From JALYSX01 sp036510515 (GTDB taxonomy: Bacteria; Vulcanimicrobiota; Vulcanimicrobiia; Vulcanimicrobiales; Vulcanimicrobiaceae): a DNA stretch of 21,858 nucleotides. The notes beneath the pieces were generated by a model, which was given only the letters and a program-made list of their open reading frames with translations, was not told where the DNA came from and made no database searches. The stretch is from positions 1 to 21,858 of the forward strand of contig DATCDS010000097.1 in NCBI GenBank assembly GCA_036510515.1, in the 5' to 3' direction. Below are positions 7,048 through 15,162 of the stretch, piece by piece. Made by a program: the position numbers and the translations under genes. Position 1 is the stretch's first letter. Each line of letters opens with the position of its first letter.

Positions 7048-9216
7048 CTATTGCCCCAAGCCGGCGGTCTTATCGCGTTTGGTGACGCGATAGACCTGAC
7101 GCACGTCCTTGAGATTCCCGAGTTTGGTCAGCAATTTGTGCAGGTGATCCAGATCGGTGATCTGCACGGTCAGGCTGGTGACCGCGCTGCGATCGCGTTT
7201 GACGCGCGCGGTCACCGAGCTGACCTGCGTCTTGCATTCCGAAACGACCGCCATGATATCTTGCAGCAGCGCGGGCCGGTCGCCGGCCTCGATCTCGATG
7301 TCGACGGCATGCGTGATATCGGTTTGGCTGTCCCAGGTCGCCTGCAACACACGCTCGGGCGTCGCATTCATGTACGCAACGTTGGGGCAATCGGCGCGGT
7401 GGACGCTCACGCCGCGGCCGATCGTGACGTAGCCCATGATCGGATCGCCCGGCACCGGGCTGCAGCACTTGGAGAGCCGTACCAGCACGTCGTCGACGCC
7501 GGCGATGCGGATGCCGCTGGACTTCCTGGCCGGTCGACGTGCCGGCGTCCGCGTCGCGCGCGTGATCTCGACCACGTTGTCGATCTTGAGTTCTTCGCGA
7601 ATGCGGTTGGCGGCGGCCTGCGCCGACGCATCGCCGAAGCCGATAGCCGCAAACAGGTCTTCGGCCGACGCGAAGTTCATGCGGTGCGCGACCCGTTCGA
7701 TCGTCTCGCCGCGCACGACCTCGGCGCGCAGGTGCATGCGCACGACCTCTTGCTCGACGGCGTGCAGACCGGCCGTCACGTTCTCCCCGCGACGCTCCTT
7801 ACGAAACCACTGTTTGATCTTATGTTTGGCGCTGCCGGTCTTGACGATCGAGAGCCAATCCAGCGACGGATGCCCCGACGACTTGTTGACCAAGATCTCG
7901 CAGATGTCGCCGTTGTCCAGCAAGGAATCCAGCGGAACGATACGCCCGTTGACCTTCGCACCGACGCAATGATTGCCGACGTCGGTATGCACGGCGTACG
8001 CGAAGTCCAGCGGCGTGCCGCCGGCCGGCATGCTGAACACGTCGCCGCGTGGCGAGAAGACGAACGCCTGGGAATCGAACAGATCCAGTTTGAGGTTTTC
8101 CATGAACGCGCGGGAATCGCGCATGTCCTTCTGCCATTCCAACAGCGCGCGCAGCCACGACAGCTTGTTCTCGAAGCGATCGGCTTTGCCGCCTTCTTTG
8201 TAGCGCCAATGCGCGGCGATGCCGTACTCGCTGGTACGATGCATCTCCCACGTGCGGATCTGAATTTCCAGAGGATCGCCGTTGGGTCCAACGACCGTGG
8301 TATGCAACGACTGATACATGTTCGGCTTGGGCATTGCAATGTAGTCTTTGAAGCGCCCCGGCAGCGGGGTCCACAGCGCGTGCACCGCGCCCAACGCCGC
8401 GTAGCAATCCTTCACCGAATCGACGATGATGCGGATCGCGGTCAGATCGTAAATCGTCGAGAAGTCGCGGCCTTTTTTGAGTTTTGAGTAAATCGAAAAG
8501 AAGTGTTTGGGGCGTCCTTGAATCTCGGCGTTGACGCCCAGCGTGTCGAACTCGTGATTGAGCGATCCGATGACCGTCGCGACGTCGGCTTCGCGTTCGA
8601 CGCGCGTCTTGTTGACCGCTTCGACGATCTCGCGATACGGTTCCGGATCCAGGTAGCGCAAGCAGAGATCTTCGATATCCCACTTGATCTTCCAGATGCC
8701 CAAGCGATGTGCGATCGGCGCGTAGATGTCCAGCGTCTCGCGCGCGATGGCCTTTTGTTTGGCCGCCGGCAGCGAACCCAACGTGCGCATGTTGTGCAAA
8801 CGGTCGGCTAGCTTGATGATGATGACGCGGATGTCTTTGGCCATCGCCATAAACATCTTGCGGAGGTTTTCGACCTGCGCGTCCTCTTTGGATTGGTATG
8901 GAATACGCGTGAGCTTGGTCACCCCATCGACCAAGTTGGCGATCTCGTCGCCAAACAGCGCGGCGACCTCTTCGCTGGTGAGCGACGTATCTTCGACCAC
9001 GTCGTGAAGCAACGCCGCGGCGATGGTCTGACGGTCCATCTCCAGTTCGGCAAGGATCGCGGCCACGGCCAGCGGATGCTCGATGTAGGACTCGCCCGAA
9101 ACCCGGCGCTGGCCTTCGTGGGCGGTCTGAGCGACGTCGTAGACGCGGGTAAGCCACGACCCGTCGAGTGACGGGTCGTACGATTGAACCTTCGCTACCA
9201 GCTCCGCGATCGTCAT
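7048..9216 (-). CDS. relA: Bifunctional (p)ppGpp synthetase/hydrolase, RelA/SpoT family
   Basis: This 722-residue protein makes and degrades the alarmone (p)ppGpp in the stringent response. The N-terminal HD hydrolase domain is intact: H47 in YIEHPLA, H71-D72 in LLHDVVEDT, and D138 in KLADRLHNMRT. The synthetase domain follows (about 235-345, GRPKHFFSIYSKLKK and PKPNMYQSLHTTV). The sequence RFKD at 288-291 is the RXKD signature of bifunctional Rel enzymes, as opposed to EXDD of synthetase-only RelA. Then come a TGS domain (about 388-450), a zinc-finger-like segment with KCCSPVPGD and HRADCPNV, and a C-terminal ACT domain. The start ATG at 9216 has GAGGG upstream. It lies 50 bases after the small exported gene and directly before the TauE gene. 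With apt upstream it matches the apt-rel order seen in other phyla. Confidence 0.97.
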   Translation of the reverse strand: MTIAELVAKVQSYDPSLDGSWLTRVYDVAQTAHEGQRRVSGESYIEHPLAVAAILAELEMDRQTIAAALLHDVVEDTSLTSEEVAALFGDEIANLVDGVTKLTRIPYQSKEDAQVENLRKMFMAMAKDIRVIIIKLADRLHNMRTLGSLPAAKQKAIARETLDIYAPIAHRLGIWKIKWDIEDLCLRYLDPEPYREIVEAVNKTRVEREADVATVIGSLNHEFDTLGVNAEIQGRPKHFFSIYSKLKKGRDFSTIYDLTAIRIIVDSVKDCYAALGAVHALWTPLPGRFKDYIAMPKPNMYQSLHTTVVGPNGDPLEIQIRTWEMHRTSEYGIAAHWRYKEGGKADRFENKLSWLRALLEWQKDMRDSRAFMENLKLDLFDSQAFVFSPRGDVFSMPAGGTPLDFAYAVHTDVGNHCVGAKVNGRIVPLDSLLDNGDICEILVNKSSGHPSLDWLSIVKTGSAKHKIKQWFRKERRGENVTAGLHAVEQEVVRMHLRAEVVRGETIERVAHRMNFASAEDLFAAIGFGDASAQAAANRIREELKIDNVVEITRATRTPARRPARKSSGIRIAGVDDVLVRLSKCCSPVPGDPIMGYVTIGRGVSVHRADCPNVAYMNATPERVLQATWDSQTDITHAVDIEIEAGDRPALLQDIMAVVSECKTQVSSVTARVKRDRSAVTSLTVQITDLDHLHKLLTKLGNLKDVRQVYRVTKRDKTAGLGQ

Positions 9217-9266
9217 GAGATATACCCTCTATCATGCCACATCGCGCGCCCCAGGGTCCAGAGTCG

Positions 9267-9722
9267 CTAGTCCGAGGGCGTCCCGATCTCCAAGAGCGTC
9301 TTGCGGAAAACCATGCTGGCCAGCTTGCCGTTGGGTCCGATGGAGAACTGCATGTAGACCTGCCCGTCAGAGCAGATCACCTGATAGAGATAGGTCTTGC
9401 TGCCTGCAGGCACGCCCTGGGCGACGCTGGGGCCCTTCCAGACCACGCGTTGAAGGGCGCCCAGCGACACGAGGTCTTGGGCGGCTGCGGCGATGGTGTC
9501 CGGGGTCATCAGCGCGTCGACGGCATCGGTATAGCGGCTACGATCGACCTTGCCGATCTGCCAGGCCAGAAACTGTCCGAACGCGATCTTGGAGATCGCC
9601 GGGTCCTCGGGAGGCAAGGGCGCGGGGGTCGCCGCGGGCGCCGGATGCGGCCGCGCGATCGCCGGTCCGCCGGATACCGCGAGCAGCAACGCGAGCGCCG
9701 CCAGCATCATCGCCGCGCGCAT
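9267..9722 (-). CDS. Small exported protein between apt and relA
   Basis: This is a 151-residue protein. The start at ATG 9722 is one base after the apt stop (TGA C ATG), implying translational coupling; the longer frame upstream only overlaps apt. Residues 1-23 (MRAAMMLAALALLLAVSGGPAIA) are a clear signal peptide, followed by a Pro/Ala-rich spacer and a domain of about 105 residues: ISKIAFGQFLAWQIGKVDRSRYTDAV, a helical part, then LGALQRVVWKGPSVAQG, TYLYQVICSDGQVYMQFSIGP and KLASMVFRKTLLE. The alternation of one helical stretch and several strands suggests an NTF2-like or DUF3887/DUF4864-like fold, but I am not sure. It probably sits in the periplasm. Co-transcription with apt and relA is likely, although no functional link is evident. 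Confidence 0.8.
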   Translation of the reverse strand: MRAAMMLAALALLLAVSGGPAIARPHPAPAATPAPLPPEDPAISKIAFGQFLAWQIGKVDRSRYTDAVDALMTPDTIAAAAQDLVSLGALQRVVWKGPSVAQGVPAGSKTYLYQVICSDGQVYMQFSIGPNGKLASMVFRKTLLEIGTPSD

Positions 9723-9723
9723 G

Positions 9724-10281
9724 TCAGTAGGTGATGAAGGTTTCGACGTCAACGCCGGGGAGGGCGGCGCGGCCGTTGAGCGCTTCGAGGCCGATGAGAA
9801 AGGCGAAGCCTTCGACCTTTGCGCCCAAACGTTCGAGCAAGCGTCGCGTTGCGGCGGCGGTTCCGCCGGTGGCGAGAAGATCGTCGACCACGAGCACCTT
9901 TTCGCCGTGCCCCAGCGCGTCGGCGTGAATCTCCAGCGAATTGGTTCCATATTCCAACGCGTAAGATTCCGACAACTTACTGTACGGCAGCTTGCCCGGC
10001 TTGCGAACGGGAACGAACCCCGCGCCGATCGCGTAGGCCAGCGGCGCGCCGATCATATAGCCGCGGGCTTCGATGCCGACCACGTAGTCGATGCCGCGGT
10101 CCTTGTAGCGATCGACGAACAGGTCGATCGCCGCGCGAAACCCTTGCTTATCCTTGAGCAACGGGGTAATGTCACGGAAAAGGATCCCGGGAATCGGAAA
10201 ATCCGGGATGGCTCGAATCAGGCTCTCGATATCCACGGGGCGAGGATTCCGTGGAACCGCTCGGCGTGCCTCTTCGCCCAT
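9724..10281 (-). CDS. apt: Adenine phosphoribosyltransferase
   Basis: The product converts adenine and PRPP to AMP in purine salvage, in the cytoplasm. It has a PFPIPGILFRDITPLL start region typical of Apt, GIEARGYMIGAPLAYAIGAGFVPVRKPGKLP in the middle, and the PRPP-binding motif VLVVDDLLATGGTA at about 129-142. Two starts are possible: ATG at 10281 (185 residues, with GGGG seven bases upstream) and GTG at 10236 (170 residues, giving MDIESLIRAIPDFPIPG, which matches the usual length and start of the family but has a poor ribosome-binding site). It is the first gene of the unit with the exported protein, relA and TauE. It is divergent from the plus-strand gene at 10317, and both promoters must lie in or next to the 35-base gap. 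Confidence 0.96.
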   Translation of the reverse strand: MGEEARRAVPRNPRPVDIESLIRAIPDFPIPGILFRDITPLLKDKQGFRAAIDLFVDRYKDRGIDYVVGIEARGYMIGAPLAYAIGAGFVPVRKPGKLPYSKLSESYALEYGTNSLEIHADALGHGEKVLVVDDLLATGGTAAATRRLLERLGAKVEGFAFLIGLEALNGRAALPGVDVETFITY

Positions 10282-10316
10282 CGGGTTGCCCCGGGACGGC
10301 TCGGAAAGGACCGATT

Positions 10317-10613
10317 ATGAAACGGAAACTAGTTGCCGGCGCCATGACCCTTGCGTTGGCGATGGGCTGCGCGGCGCCGGCGTTTGCCAACGGTGCGGCC
10401 GCCGCTCGAAACATCCTGTTGCTGGGCGCCGCCGCGGCGGTGCTCGTCACGAATTACAACCATAAGGTCCGCGCCAAACGCGCCGAACAAAAAGAAGTCG
10501 TGCGTCGCCAGAGTGCGTATCGCGACTGGTTCTATCACAAGTATGGCTACTATCCCACGGACGACCAATTCACAAAATGGTACTACCAAACCTACGGCGT
10601 GAACCCGGGGTAA
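10317..10613 (+). CDS. Small exported aromatic-rich protein, unknown function
   Basis: This is a 98-residue protein. The ATG at 10317 has GGAAAGGA upstream, an excellent ribosome-binding site, so it is preferred to the longer frame from 10251. Residues 1-24 (MKRKLVAGAMTLALAMGCAAPAFA) form a signal peptide, probably cleaved after AFA. A second hydrophobic patch (ARNILLLGAAAAVLVTNYN) may be a membrane helix, followed by a basic stretch (HKVRAKRAEQKEVVRRQ). The C-terminal 35 residues are rich in Tyr and Trp with repeated spacing (YRDWFYHKYGYYPTDDQF, KWYYQTYG). I do not recognise the family. A small envelope-anchored protein with an aromatic binding patch is a fair description. A good intrinsic terminator follows at 10645. 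Confidence 0.75.
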   Translation: MKRKLVAGAMTLALAMGCAAPAFANGAAAARNILLLGAAAAVLVTNYNHKVRAKRAEQKEVVRRQSAYRDWFYHKYGYYPTDDQFTKWYYQTYGVNPG

Positions 10614-10644
10614 GCGCGGGGATCGTCTCATAGGACGTCATTCG

Positions 10645-10682
10645 GCCGAGTCGTCCCGACGCGGATGGCTCGGCTTTTTCTT
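10645..10682 (+). terminator. Intrinsic terminator after the small exported gene
   Basis: GCCGAG (10645-10650) pairs with CTCGGC (10669-10674), with an inner GTCC/GGAT stem across a small internal loop, followed directly by TTTTTCTT. This is a standard rho-independent terminator 32 bases past the stop at 10613. It also overlaps the apparent 5' end of the next gene's open frame. Confidence 0.75.
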
Positions 10683-10731
10683 CGAAGACGACCGCCGGCG
10701 TGCGATCGTTTCGTTCGCGCTCGCAATCGCG

Positions 10732-11415
10732 TTGATCGAAATCGGTGCCGCGTTGTTTCCCGGCAGCCGGCCCGCGCCGCACGAGGTGCAGGTGACCGCG
10801 CGAATCGCGCTGATCGCCCACGTCAGCCCGACGCCGCCTCCGCGCACGCCGCCTCCGCCCCCGCGGCCCAAAGTTATCGCAAAACGCCGCATCGTGCCGC
10901 ACAAGATCGCGCCCGCTCGATCGTCGCGGGTTTCGCCCATCAAGCGCGTCGCCGCGCGCCCCGTCGAACTCTCGCAAAAAGCCAAGTCGGCGGCCGCCGG
11001 TAGCGTGGGAAACGGGGGGGCCGGCACCGGCGAAAGCGGCATCGGTACGGGCACCGGCGGCGCCGCTCCGGCAGACGAGCCATGCGGCGAAGTCGACTTC
11101 ATCGAAGACAGCGGAACGCCGCGCTACGATGCCGCCACAGGCTTCTATATCTACGACGACATCGCGCTCTCGGTGCATTATCCCGACGGCAGCCACCAGC
11201 AAGTCGACCTCGACTATCCGTGGCGTTACAAGGACGAAGCCGGCGATCCGTTCCAGCATCCCGACCAGCCGGTGCTCTTTGAGTTTCCGCCGCCGGCGCT
11301 GCGCGCCGCCGAGCCGGCGCCGGTGCAGTACGTCATGGCGCACACTTCTCGCGGAGGGTTCACCACGCTCGCGCCCTGCCCCGAACCCTCCGGCAACGGC
11401 AATTCATCACGCTAG
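10732..11415 (+). CDS. TonB-like proline-rich membrane-anchored protein
   Basis: The first conventional start is TTG at 10732 (227 residues), but the same frame is open upstream and encodes FFEDDRRRAIVSFALAIALIEIGAAL, a basic patch plus membrane helix of the kind that begins TonB-like proteins, so the real N-terminus is probably upstream. After the helix comes a proline-rich stretch (PTPPPRTPPPPPRPKV), a basic region (KRRIVPHKIAPAR, SPIKRVAAR), a glycine-rich linker (about 91-110) and a C-terminal domain (about 115-210: ATGFYIYDDIALSVHYPDGS, VDLDYPWRYKDEAG). The anchor, Pro-rich and terminal-domain layout is TonB-like, but the end domain is not a recognisable TonB C-terminal fold and two cysteines could form a disulfide. 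No ExbB/ExbD genes are nearby. Its stop shares CTAG with the stop of the convergent metalloprotease. Confidence 0.6.
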   Translation: MIEIGAALFPGSRPAPHEVQVTARIALIAHVSPTPPPRTPPPPPRPKVIAKRRIVPHKIAPARSSRVSPIKRVAARPVELSQKAKSAAAGSVGNGGAGTGESGIGTGTGGAAPADEPCGEVDFIEDSGTPRYDAATGFYIYDDIALSVHYPDGSHQQVDLDYPWRYKDEAGDPFQHPDQPVLFEFPPPALRAAEPAPVQYVMAHTSRGGFTTLAPCPEPSGNGNSSR

Positions 11416-13919
11416 TTAATCGAAGCGCGTGCCTCCAGGGCTTGCGCGGCTATTGCCGACAACGCGCTCAGATGCGCGCGCGCCTGCTCGTCTAAGCCCG
11501 TGCGTCCCAGCGCAACGTTCGCGTCGTGTTGCAGCTGCGCCAACGATTGCCGCGCAAACGCGCTCGCGTCGCTGGGCGTGCCCGTCGTCGGCGCGATCCA
11601 CATCGCCGCCAACCGTTTGGCAAACGCCACCTGCAGGTTACGACGTACGACGCCGTCCTTCGCATCGCCGCCGCGCACGTCGCCGAAGATCGATGCGTTG
11701 GACCAATCGAAAAGATCGGCGAGCGACATCGTGGCATTCGTTCCGTACTTGGTTGAGAGATCGTCGATGCGCGCGAGGGTCAGCGGGGCGAACAGCTCGT
11801 TGAGTACGCCGTTTTGCGCGGCGGCGGCCAAGGCGGCCGGCGAAACGTCGTGTCGCGGCGTCGGATCGTACGCCCAACTGCCGCCGCCGGTCAGCGAGCT
11901 GACCTCGGAGTAGCTCAACAGCCGCAAGACCTTCGGGTTAAACGTCCAGGCCGCGTCGGAGAACAAGCCGGTTGCGAGTTGATGCCACGCCCGCAGGTCC
12001 AGGCTGCGCGGTACCGCCGAGAACGGCGGCACGGCACCCGGATCGCCCTTGTTCGAGCGCGAGAGATACTCGCCCCCGATGACGTGCGCGGCCATCGTCG
12101 CGCAGCGCGCGTATTGCGCCTCTTGCGAGCCGAACGCGCGACGCGCTTCGTCGTACGATTGGCCGTATTGCGGGAACGATTTGTCGATCGCGTTGAGACT
12201 GTTATGGAACATCTTGGTCTGCACCGCGCACCAGCCGACCGGATCGTTGGTTAGATCGTCCTGCTGAACCCGCGGATCGATCGCGTGTCCGAAGTTGAAC
12301 GACGCGTCTTCGTCCGAGGCGAAGCGGTAGGTCGGATCGGCCCAGCGCGACGCCCAACGCCGCAAGGTCGGGAGTTCGTCCCCCGAGGACTTGGCCCCCG
12401 GAACGTATCCGTAGCCGTAGCGAAGGGCGTAGTAGTCGTATGGGCCCAACACCAGTTGCACGTAGTCGCCCTGCGGCGTTCCCTTGGGCCACAGATTGAT
12501 CGGCGCGTATTCCATCACCGACGTTCCGACGCCGTACTTGTGCGTGAAGGCCGTATTCTGCAGGTCTTTGGCCGTATAGGCCATCGAACCGATGAAGTTG
12601 TGCTGCAGCCCTAGATCGTGCCCGGATTCGTGCAGCACGACGCTGCGGAGATAGGTCTGCTCGAAGGCGTTCTCGTTGGCTTTGGTGTCGGGAATGCCGC
12701 GGACCGGCGCGACGACGTAGTGGAAGTACCGCAACGCCGAGCCTTCGATCGCGTCGACGTTGACGCCGACGTTGATCTCTTCGCCGGTGCGCGGATCGTC
12801 GATGATGAGCGCTTCGGCCCCGTATTGCGGCGACGTCGTGTCGATCCAGCGCACCATATTGTGGCGGATGTCTTGGGGATCCCACGCGGGATCGTCGGGT
12901 TGCTGATTGACTTGGATCGCATTGAGGATGCCGAGTTTGGACAGCGCGCTATTCCACGTCAAGAGCGCCTGTTTGACCGTCTCTCGATACTGCGTGGGCA
13001 TGTCGTTGTCGAGGTAGAGAACCAACGGACGCGTCGCATTGGAGGGTTGGCCCGGATGTTCGGGCGCGAAGTTCCAGCGCGTCACGTAGTTGACGTTGCG
13101 CGGCGTCGCCAGATCGTTTTGGAAGTCGAGCACCGTCTGTTCGAAGAAGCCGACGCGCGGATCGGCGATGCGCGGCACGTACCCGTCGTTGGGAGCGGCG
13201 ACGATGTTATAGGTGATTCCGATTTCCAAGCTGCGGGGATCGGGCGCGTTGTCGATCGTATCGGGCGAGGCGCTCGCCCAGGTTTGACTCACTTCCAAGA
13301 CGTCGTTGTCGGGAAACGCTTTGGTCGAGGTAAAAAACGCGCGCGTTGGATCCAGATGGTAGCCGTGCGCCGGGTTACGAATCGATTGATCGAAGACGGC
13401 TTGAAAATCGGCGACGTCGCCTAAGAAGGGTGCGGCGGAAATAACGACGGTTCCATCGGGGTCGGCCGCGACGATAGGAACGACGGCCAAGACCGAGTTA
13501 GGGAGCGATTCGCGAACGGCCAAGCCCTGCGCGGTCGTCGCGTTGACCTGCGCGAACGTATTGGGCCAGCGCAGCACGACCTTGTCGCCGGCGCGTTCGA
13601 AGCGGAACAATCGTGCCGGCGCAACGTACGGCTCGCCGGCGGCGGGACCGAAGCCGCCCAAGCCCGTCGAGGGCACCGACGACTCGATGAAATCGGCGCC
13701 CAGTTGCGCGCCCGACAACACCAAGTACGGCGCGCCGGCTTTCATCGCGATCGGGATCAGGCCGGGCTGCATCGTGGCCCCCGCGGACCAGGTCGAGTAG
13801 GCGACCGGAGCTTGTGCCGCGGCCGAGGCACTAGCCGCGGGCGAGGGCGTCGCGCCCATGGCCGGCGCGATCGCGACGGCCGAGAATAGAAAAATGACAA
13901 CGAGAGAACGCTGAAACAT
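11412..13919 (-). CDS. Exported zinc metalloprotease, metzincin type (DUF4953/DUF5117-like)
   Basis: This is an 835-residue protein. ATG at 13919 is chosen because AGGAGG lies six bases upstream and a signal peptide begins here (MFQRSLVVIFLFSAVAIAPAMG); the frame continues upstream to 14288, but that part is antisense to the threonine-aldolase gene and has no signal. The zinc site is HESGHDLGLQH, residues 430-440, the extended HEXXHXXGXXH metzincin motif with E431 as catalytic base and H430, H434 and H440 as ligands, followed by SVMEY as a probable Met-turn. The long N-terminal part (about 60-340, with ITYNIVAAP and NYVTRWNF) fits the DUF5117/DUF5118 region found with DUF4953 metalloproteases. 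It probably acts in the periplasm or outside the cell on proteins or peptides; the substrate is unknown. Confidence 0.88.
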   Translation of the reverse strand: MFQRSLVVIFLFSAVAIAPAMGATPSPAASASAAAQAPVAYSTWSAGATMQPGLIPIAMKAGAPYLVLSGAQLGADFIESSVPSTGLGGFGPAAGEPYVAPARLFRFERAGDKVVLRWPNTFAQVNATTAQGLAVRESLPNSVLAVVPIVAADPDGTVVISAAPFLGDVADFQAVFDQSIRNPAHGYHLDPTRAFFTSTKAFPDNDVLEVSQTWASASPDTIDNAPDPRSLEIGITYNIVAAPNDGYVPRIADPRVGFFEQTVLDFQNDLATPRNVNYVTRWNFAPEHPGQPSNATRPLVLYLDNDMPTQYRETVKQALLTWNSALSKLGILNAIQVNQQPDDPAWDPQDIRHNMVRWIDTTSPQYGAEALIIDDPRTGEEINVGVNVDAIEGSALRYFHYVVAPVRGIPDTKANENAFEQTYLRSVVLHESGHDLGLQHNFIGSMAYTAKDLQNTAFTHKYGVGTSVMEYAPINLWPKGTPQGDYVQLVLGPYDYYALRYGYGYVPGAKSSGDELPTLRRWASRWADPTYRFASDEDASFNFGHAIDPRVQQDDLTNDPVGWCAVQTKMFHNSLNAIDKSFPQYGQSYDEARRAFGSQEAQYARCATMAAHVIGGEYLSRSNKGDPGAVPPFSAVPRSLDLRAWHQLATGLFSDAAWTFNPKVLRLLSYSEVSSLTGGGSWAYDPTPRHDVSPAALAAAAQNGVLNELFAPLTLARIDDLSTKYGTNATMSLADLFDWSNASIFGDVRGGDAKDGVVRRNLQVAFAKRLAAMWIAPTTGTPSDASAFARQSLAQLQHDANVALGRTGLDEQARAHLSALSAIAAQALEARASIN

Positions 13920-14030
13920 CGCTCCTCCTGAAAAGAAATAGTCGTTCGGTTGTTTCACACGCGCCGGACGCACCCTGCCGGGGGCGACGCGCCGGAAGGA
14001 TTCCCCAGCGCGCAGTAAGCAGAGCGCGAG

Positions 14031-15062
14031 ATGCATCGAACCTTTGCCAGCGACAATAACGCGCCGGTCGCGCCCGAGATCGTGGAGGCGCTGCTCGCGG
14101 CGAACGATGGGGACGCGGTCGGCTACGGCCACGATCCCTACACGCAAGCCGCGATCGCGCGGATACGCCGCGAGTTCGGCGAGGACGCCGAGGTGCTGTT
14201 CGCGTTTAACGGGACCGGTGCCAACGTTCTGGCCCTGAGCGCCGTGCTGCGGCCCTACCAGGCCGTTATCGCACCGTCGAGCGCGCATCTCAACGTCGAC
14301 GAATGCGGCGCCCTAGAACGTTTCTCCGGATGCAAGGTCCTTACGATCGACACCCCCGACGGCAAGCTGCGGCCCGACGATTTGTCCCCAATGGCCGCCA
14401 TCAAGCCCGACGCGCATCATGCGCAGCCGCGGGTCGTTTCGATCTCGCAAGCCACCGAGTTCGGCACGCTCTATACGCCCGGCGAAATCGAGGCGCTCTC
14501 GCGGTTCGCACACGATCGCGGGTGGATCATGCACGTGGACGGTGCCCGCATCGCCAACGCCGCGGCCGCCCAGCATCTTGGGTTACGCGCTGCGACGCGC
14601 GACCTGGGCGTCGACATTTTGACCCTTGGAGGAACCAAGAACGGCTTGATGTTCGGCGAGGCGGTGATCTTCTTCGATCCGTCGCAGCATGGCGGCAGCG
14701 CCGAGTTCGCGCGCAAGCAGACCACCCAACTCGCATCGAAGATGCGCTACATTGCGGCGCAATTCGACGCGCTGCTCGAAGACGAGCGCTGGCGCCGCTA
14801 TGCAGCGCACGCCAACGCGATGGCCGCGCTGCTGGCCAAGCGCGTCGGCGTCATCGAGGGCGTAACGATCACGCGTCCGGTCGAAATCAACGCGGTCTTC
14901 GCCACGCTGGACCGTTCGGCGATCGCGCGCCTGCAATCCGAGTTTTACTTTTACGTTTTGGACGAGGCCGCGCCCGAAGTTCGCTGGATGACCTCACACG
15001 CCACGCGGGAAACCGATATCGAAGCGTTCGCGGAATCGCTCGAGAGCGCGCTGCTGCCCTAA
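14031..15062 (+). CDS. Threonine aldolase-like PLP enzyme (beta-eliminating lyase family)
   Basis: This 343-residue cytosolic enzyme belongs to fold-type I PLP enzymes. Family marks are FASDNNAPVAPEIVEAL at the start, GYGHDPYTQ, FNGTGANVLAL (cofactor phosphate region), HLNVDECGALE, ISQATEFGTLYTPGEI, MHVDGARIANA with the aspartate that contacts the pyridine nitrogen, and GGTKNG with the Schiff-base lysine K203. It likely cleaves L-threonine or allo-threonine to glycine and acetaldehyde, but related enzymes act on other beta-hydroxy amino acids, so specificity is open. The ATG at 14031 has only a weak ribosome-binding site (GCGCGAG). It is divergent from the metalloprotease and convergent with the YXWQPGYW gene. 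Confidence 0.9.
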   Translation: MHRTFASDNNAPVAPEIVEALLAANDGDAVGYGHDPYTQAAIARIRREFGEDAEVLFAFNGTGANVLALSAVLRPYQAVIAPSSAHLNVDECGALERFSGCKVLTIDTPDGKLRPDDLSPMAAIKPDAHHAQPRVVSISQATEFGTLYTPGEIEALSRFAHDRGWIMHVDGARIANAAAAQHLGLRAATRDLGVDILTLGGTKNGLMFGEAVIFFDPSQHGGSAEFARKQTTQLASKMRYIAAQFDALLEDERWRRYAAHANAMAALLAKRVGVIEGVTITRPVEINAVFATLDRSAIARLQSEFYFYVLDEAAPEVRWMTSHATRETDIEAFAESLESALLP

Positions 15063-15124
15063 CGCGCGCCGCTCTCCAAGTATGACGAGGAAACTTTAGG
15101 CGCCAAGCGTTCCCTATCGTCTTC

Positions 15125-15156
15125 GCCCGGGGCAGCCGGCGACGGCTGCCCCGGGC
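15125..15156. terminator. Perfect 13-bp GC hairpin between convergent genes
   Basis: GCCCGGGGCAGCC (15125-15137) and GGCTGCCCCGGGC (15144-15156) are perfectly complementary with a six-base loop. It lies between the stop of the PLP enzyme and the stop of the YXWQPGYW gene. No T-run is on either side, so it is probably a bidirectional terminator of the U-less type or a 3'-end stabiliser. Confidence 0.65.
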
Positions 15157-15162
15157 AGGAGG

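Noticed and set aside
6877..8487. 536-codon plus-strand frame
   Set aside because: It runs antisense through relA, whose domains are unambiguous; long antisense frames are expected at this GC content.
9723..9950. Longer start (9950) for the exported gene between apt and relA
   Set aside because: The added part overlaps apt in another frame and is Ser/Pro/Arg-rich shadow; the ATG at 9722 starts a signal peptide one base after the apt stop.
13920..14288. N-terminal extension of the metalloprotease to an ATG at 14288
   Set aside because: The extension is antisense to the PLP-enzyme gene, and the ATG at 13919 has AGGAGG and a signal peptide.
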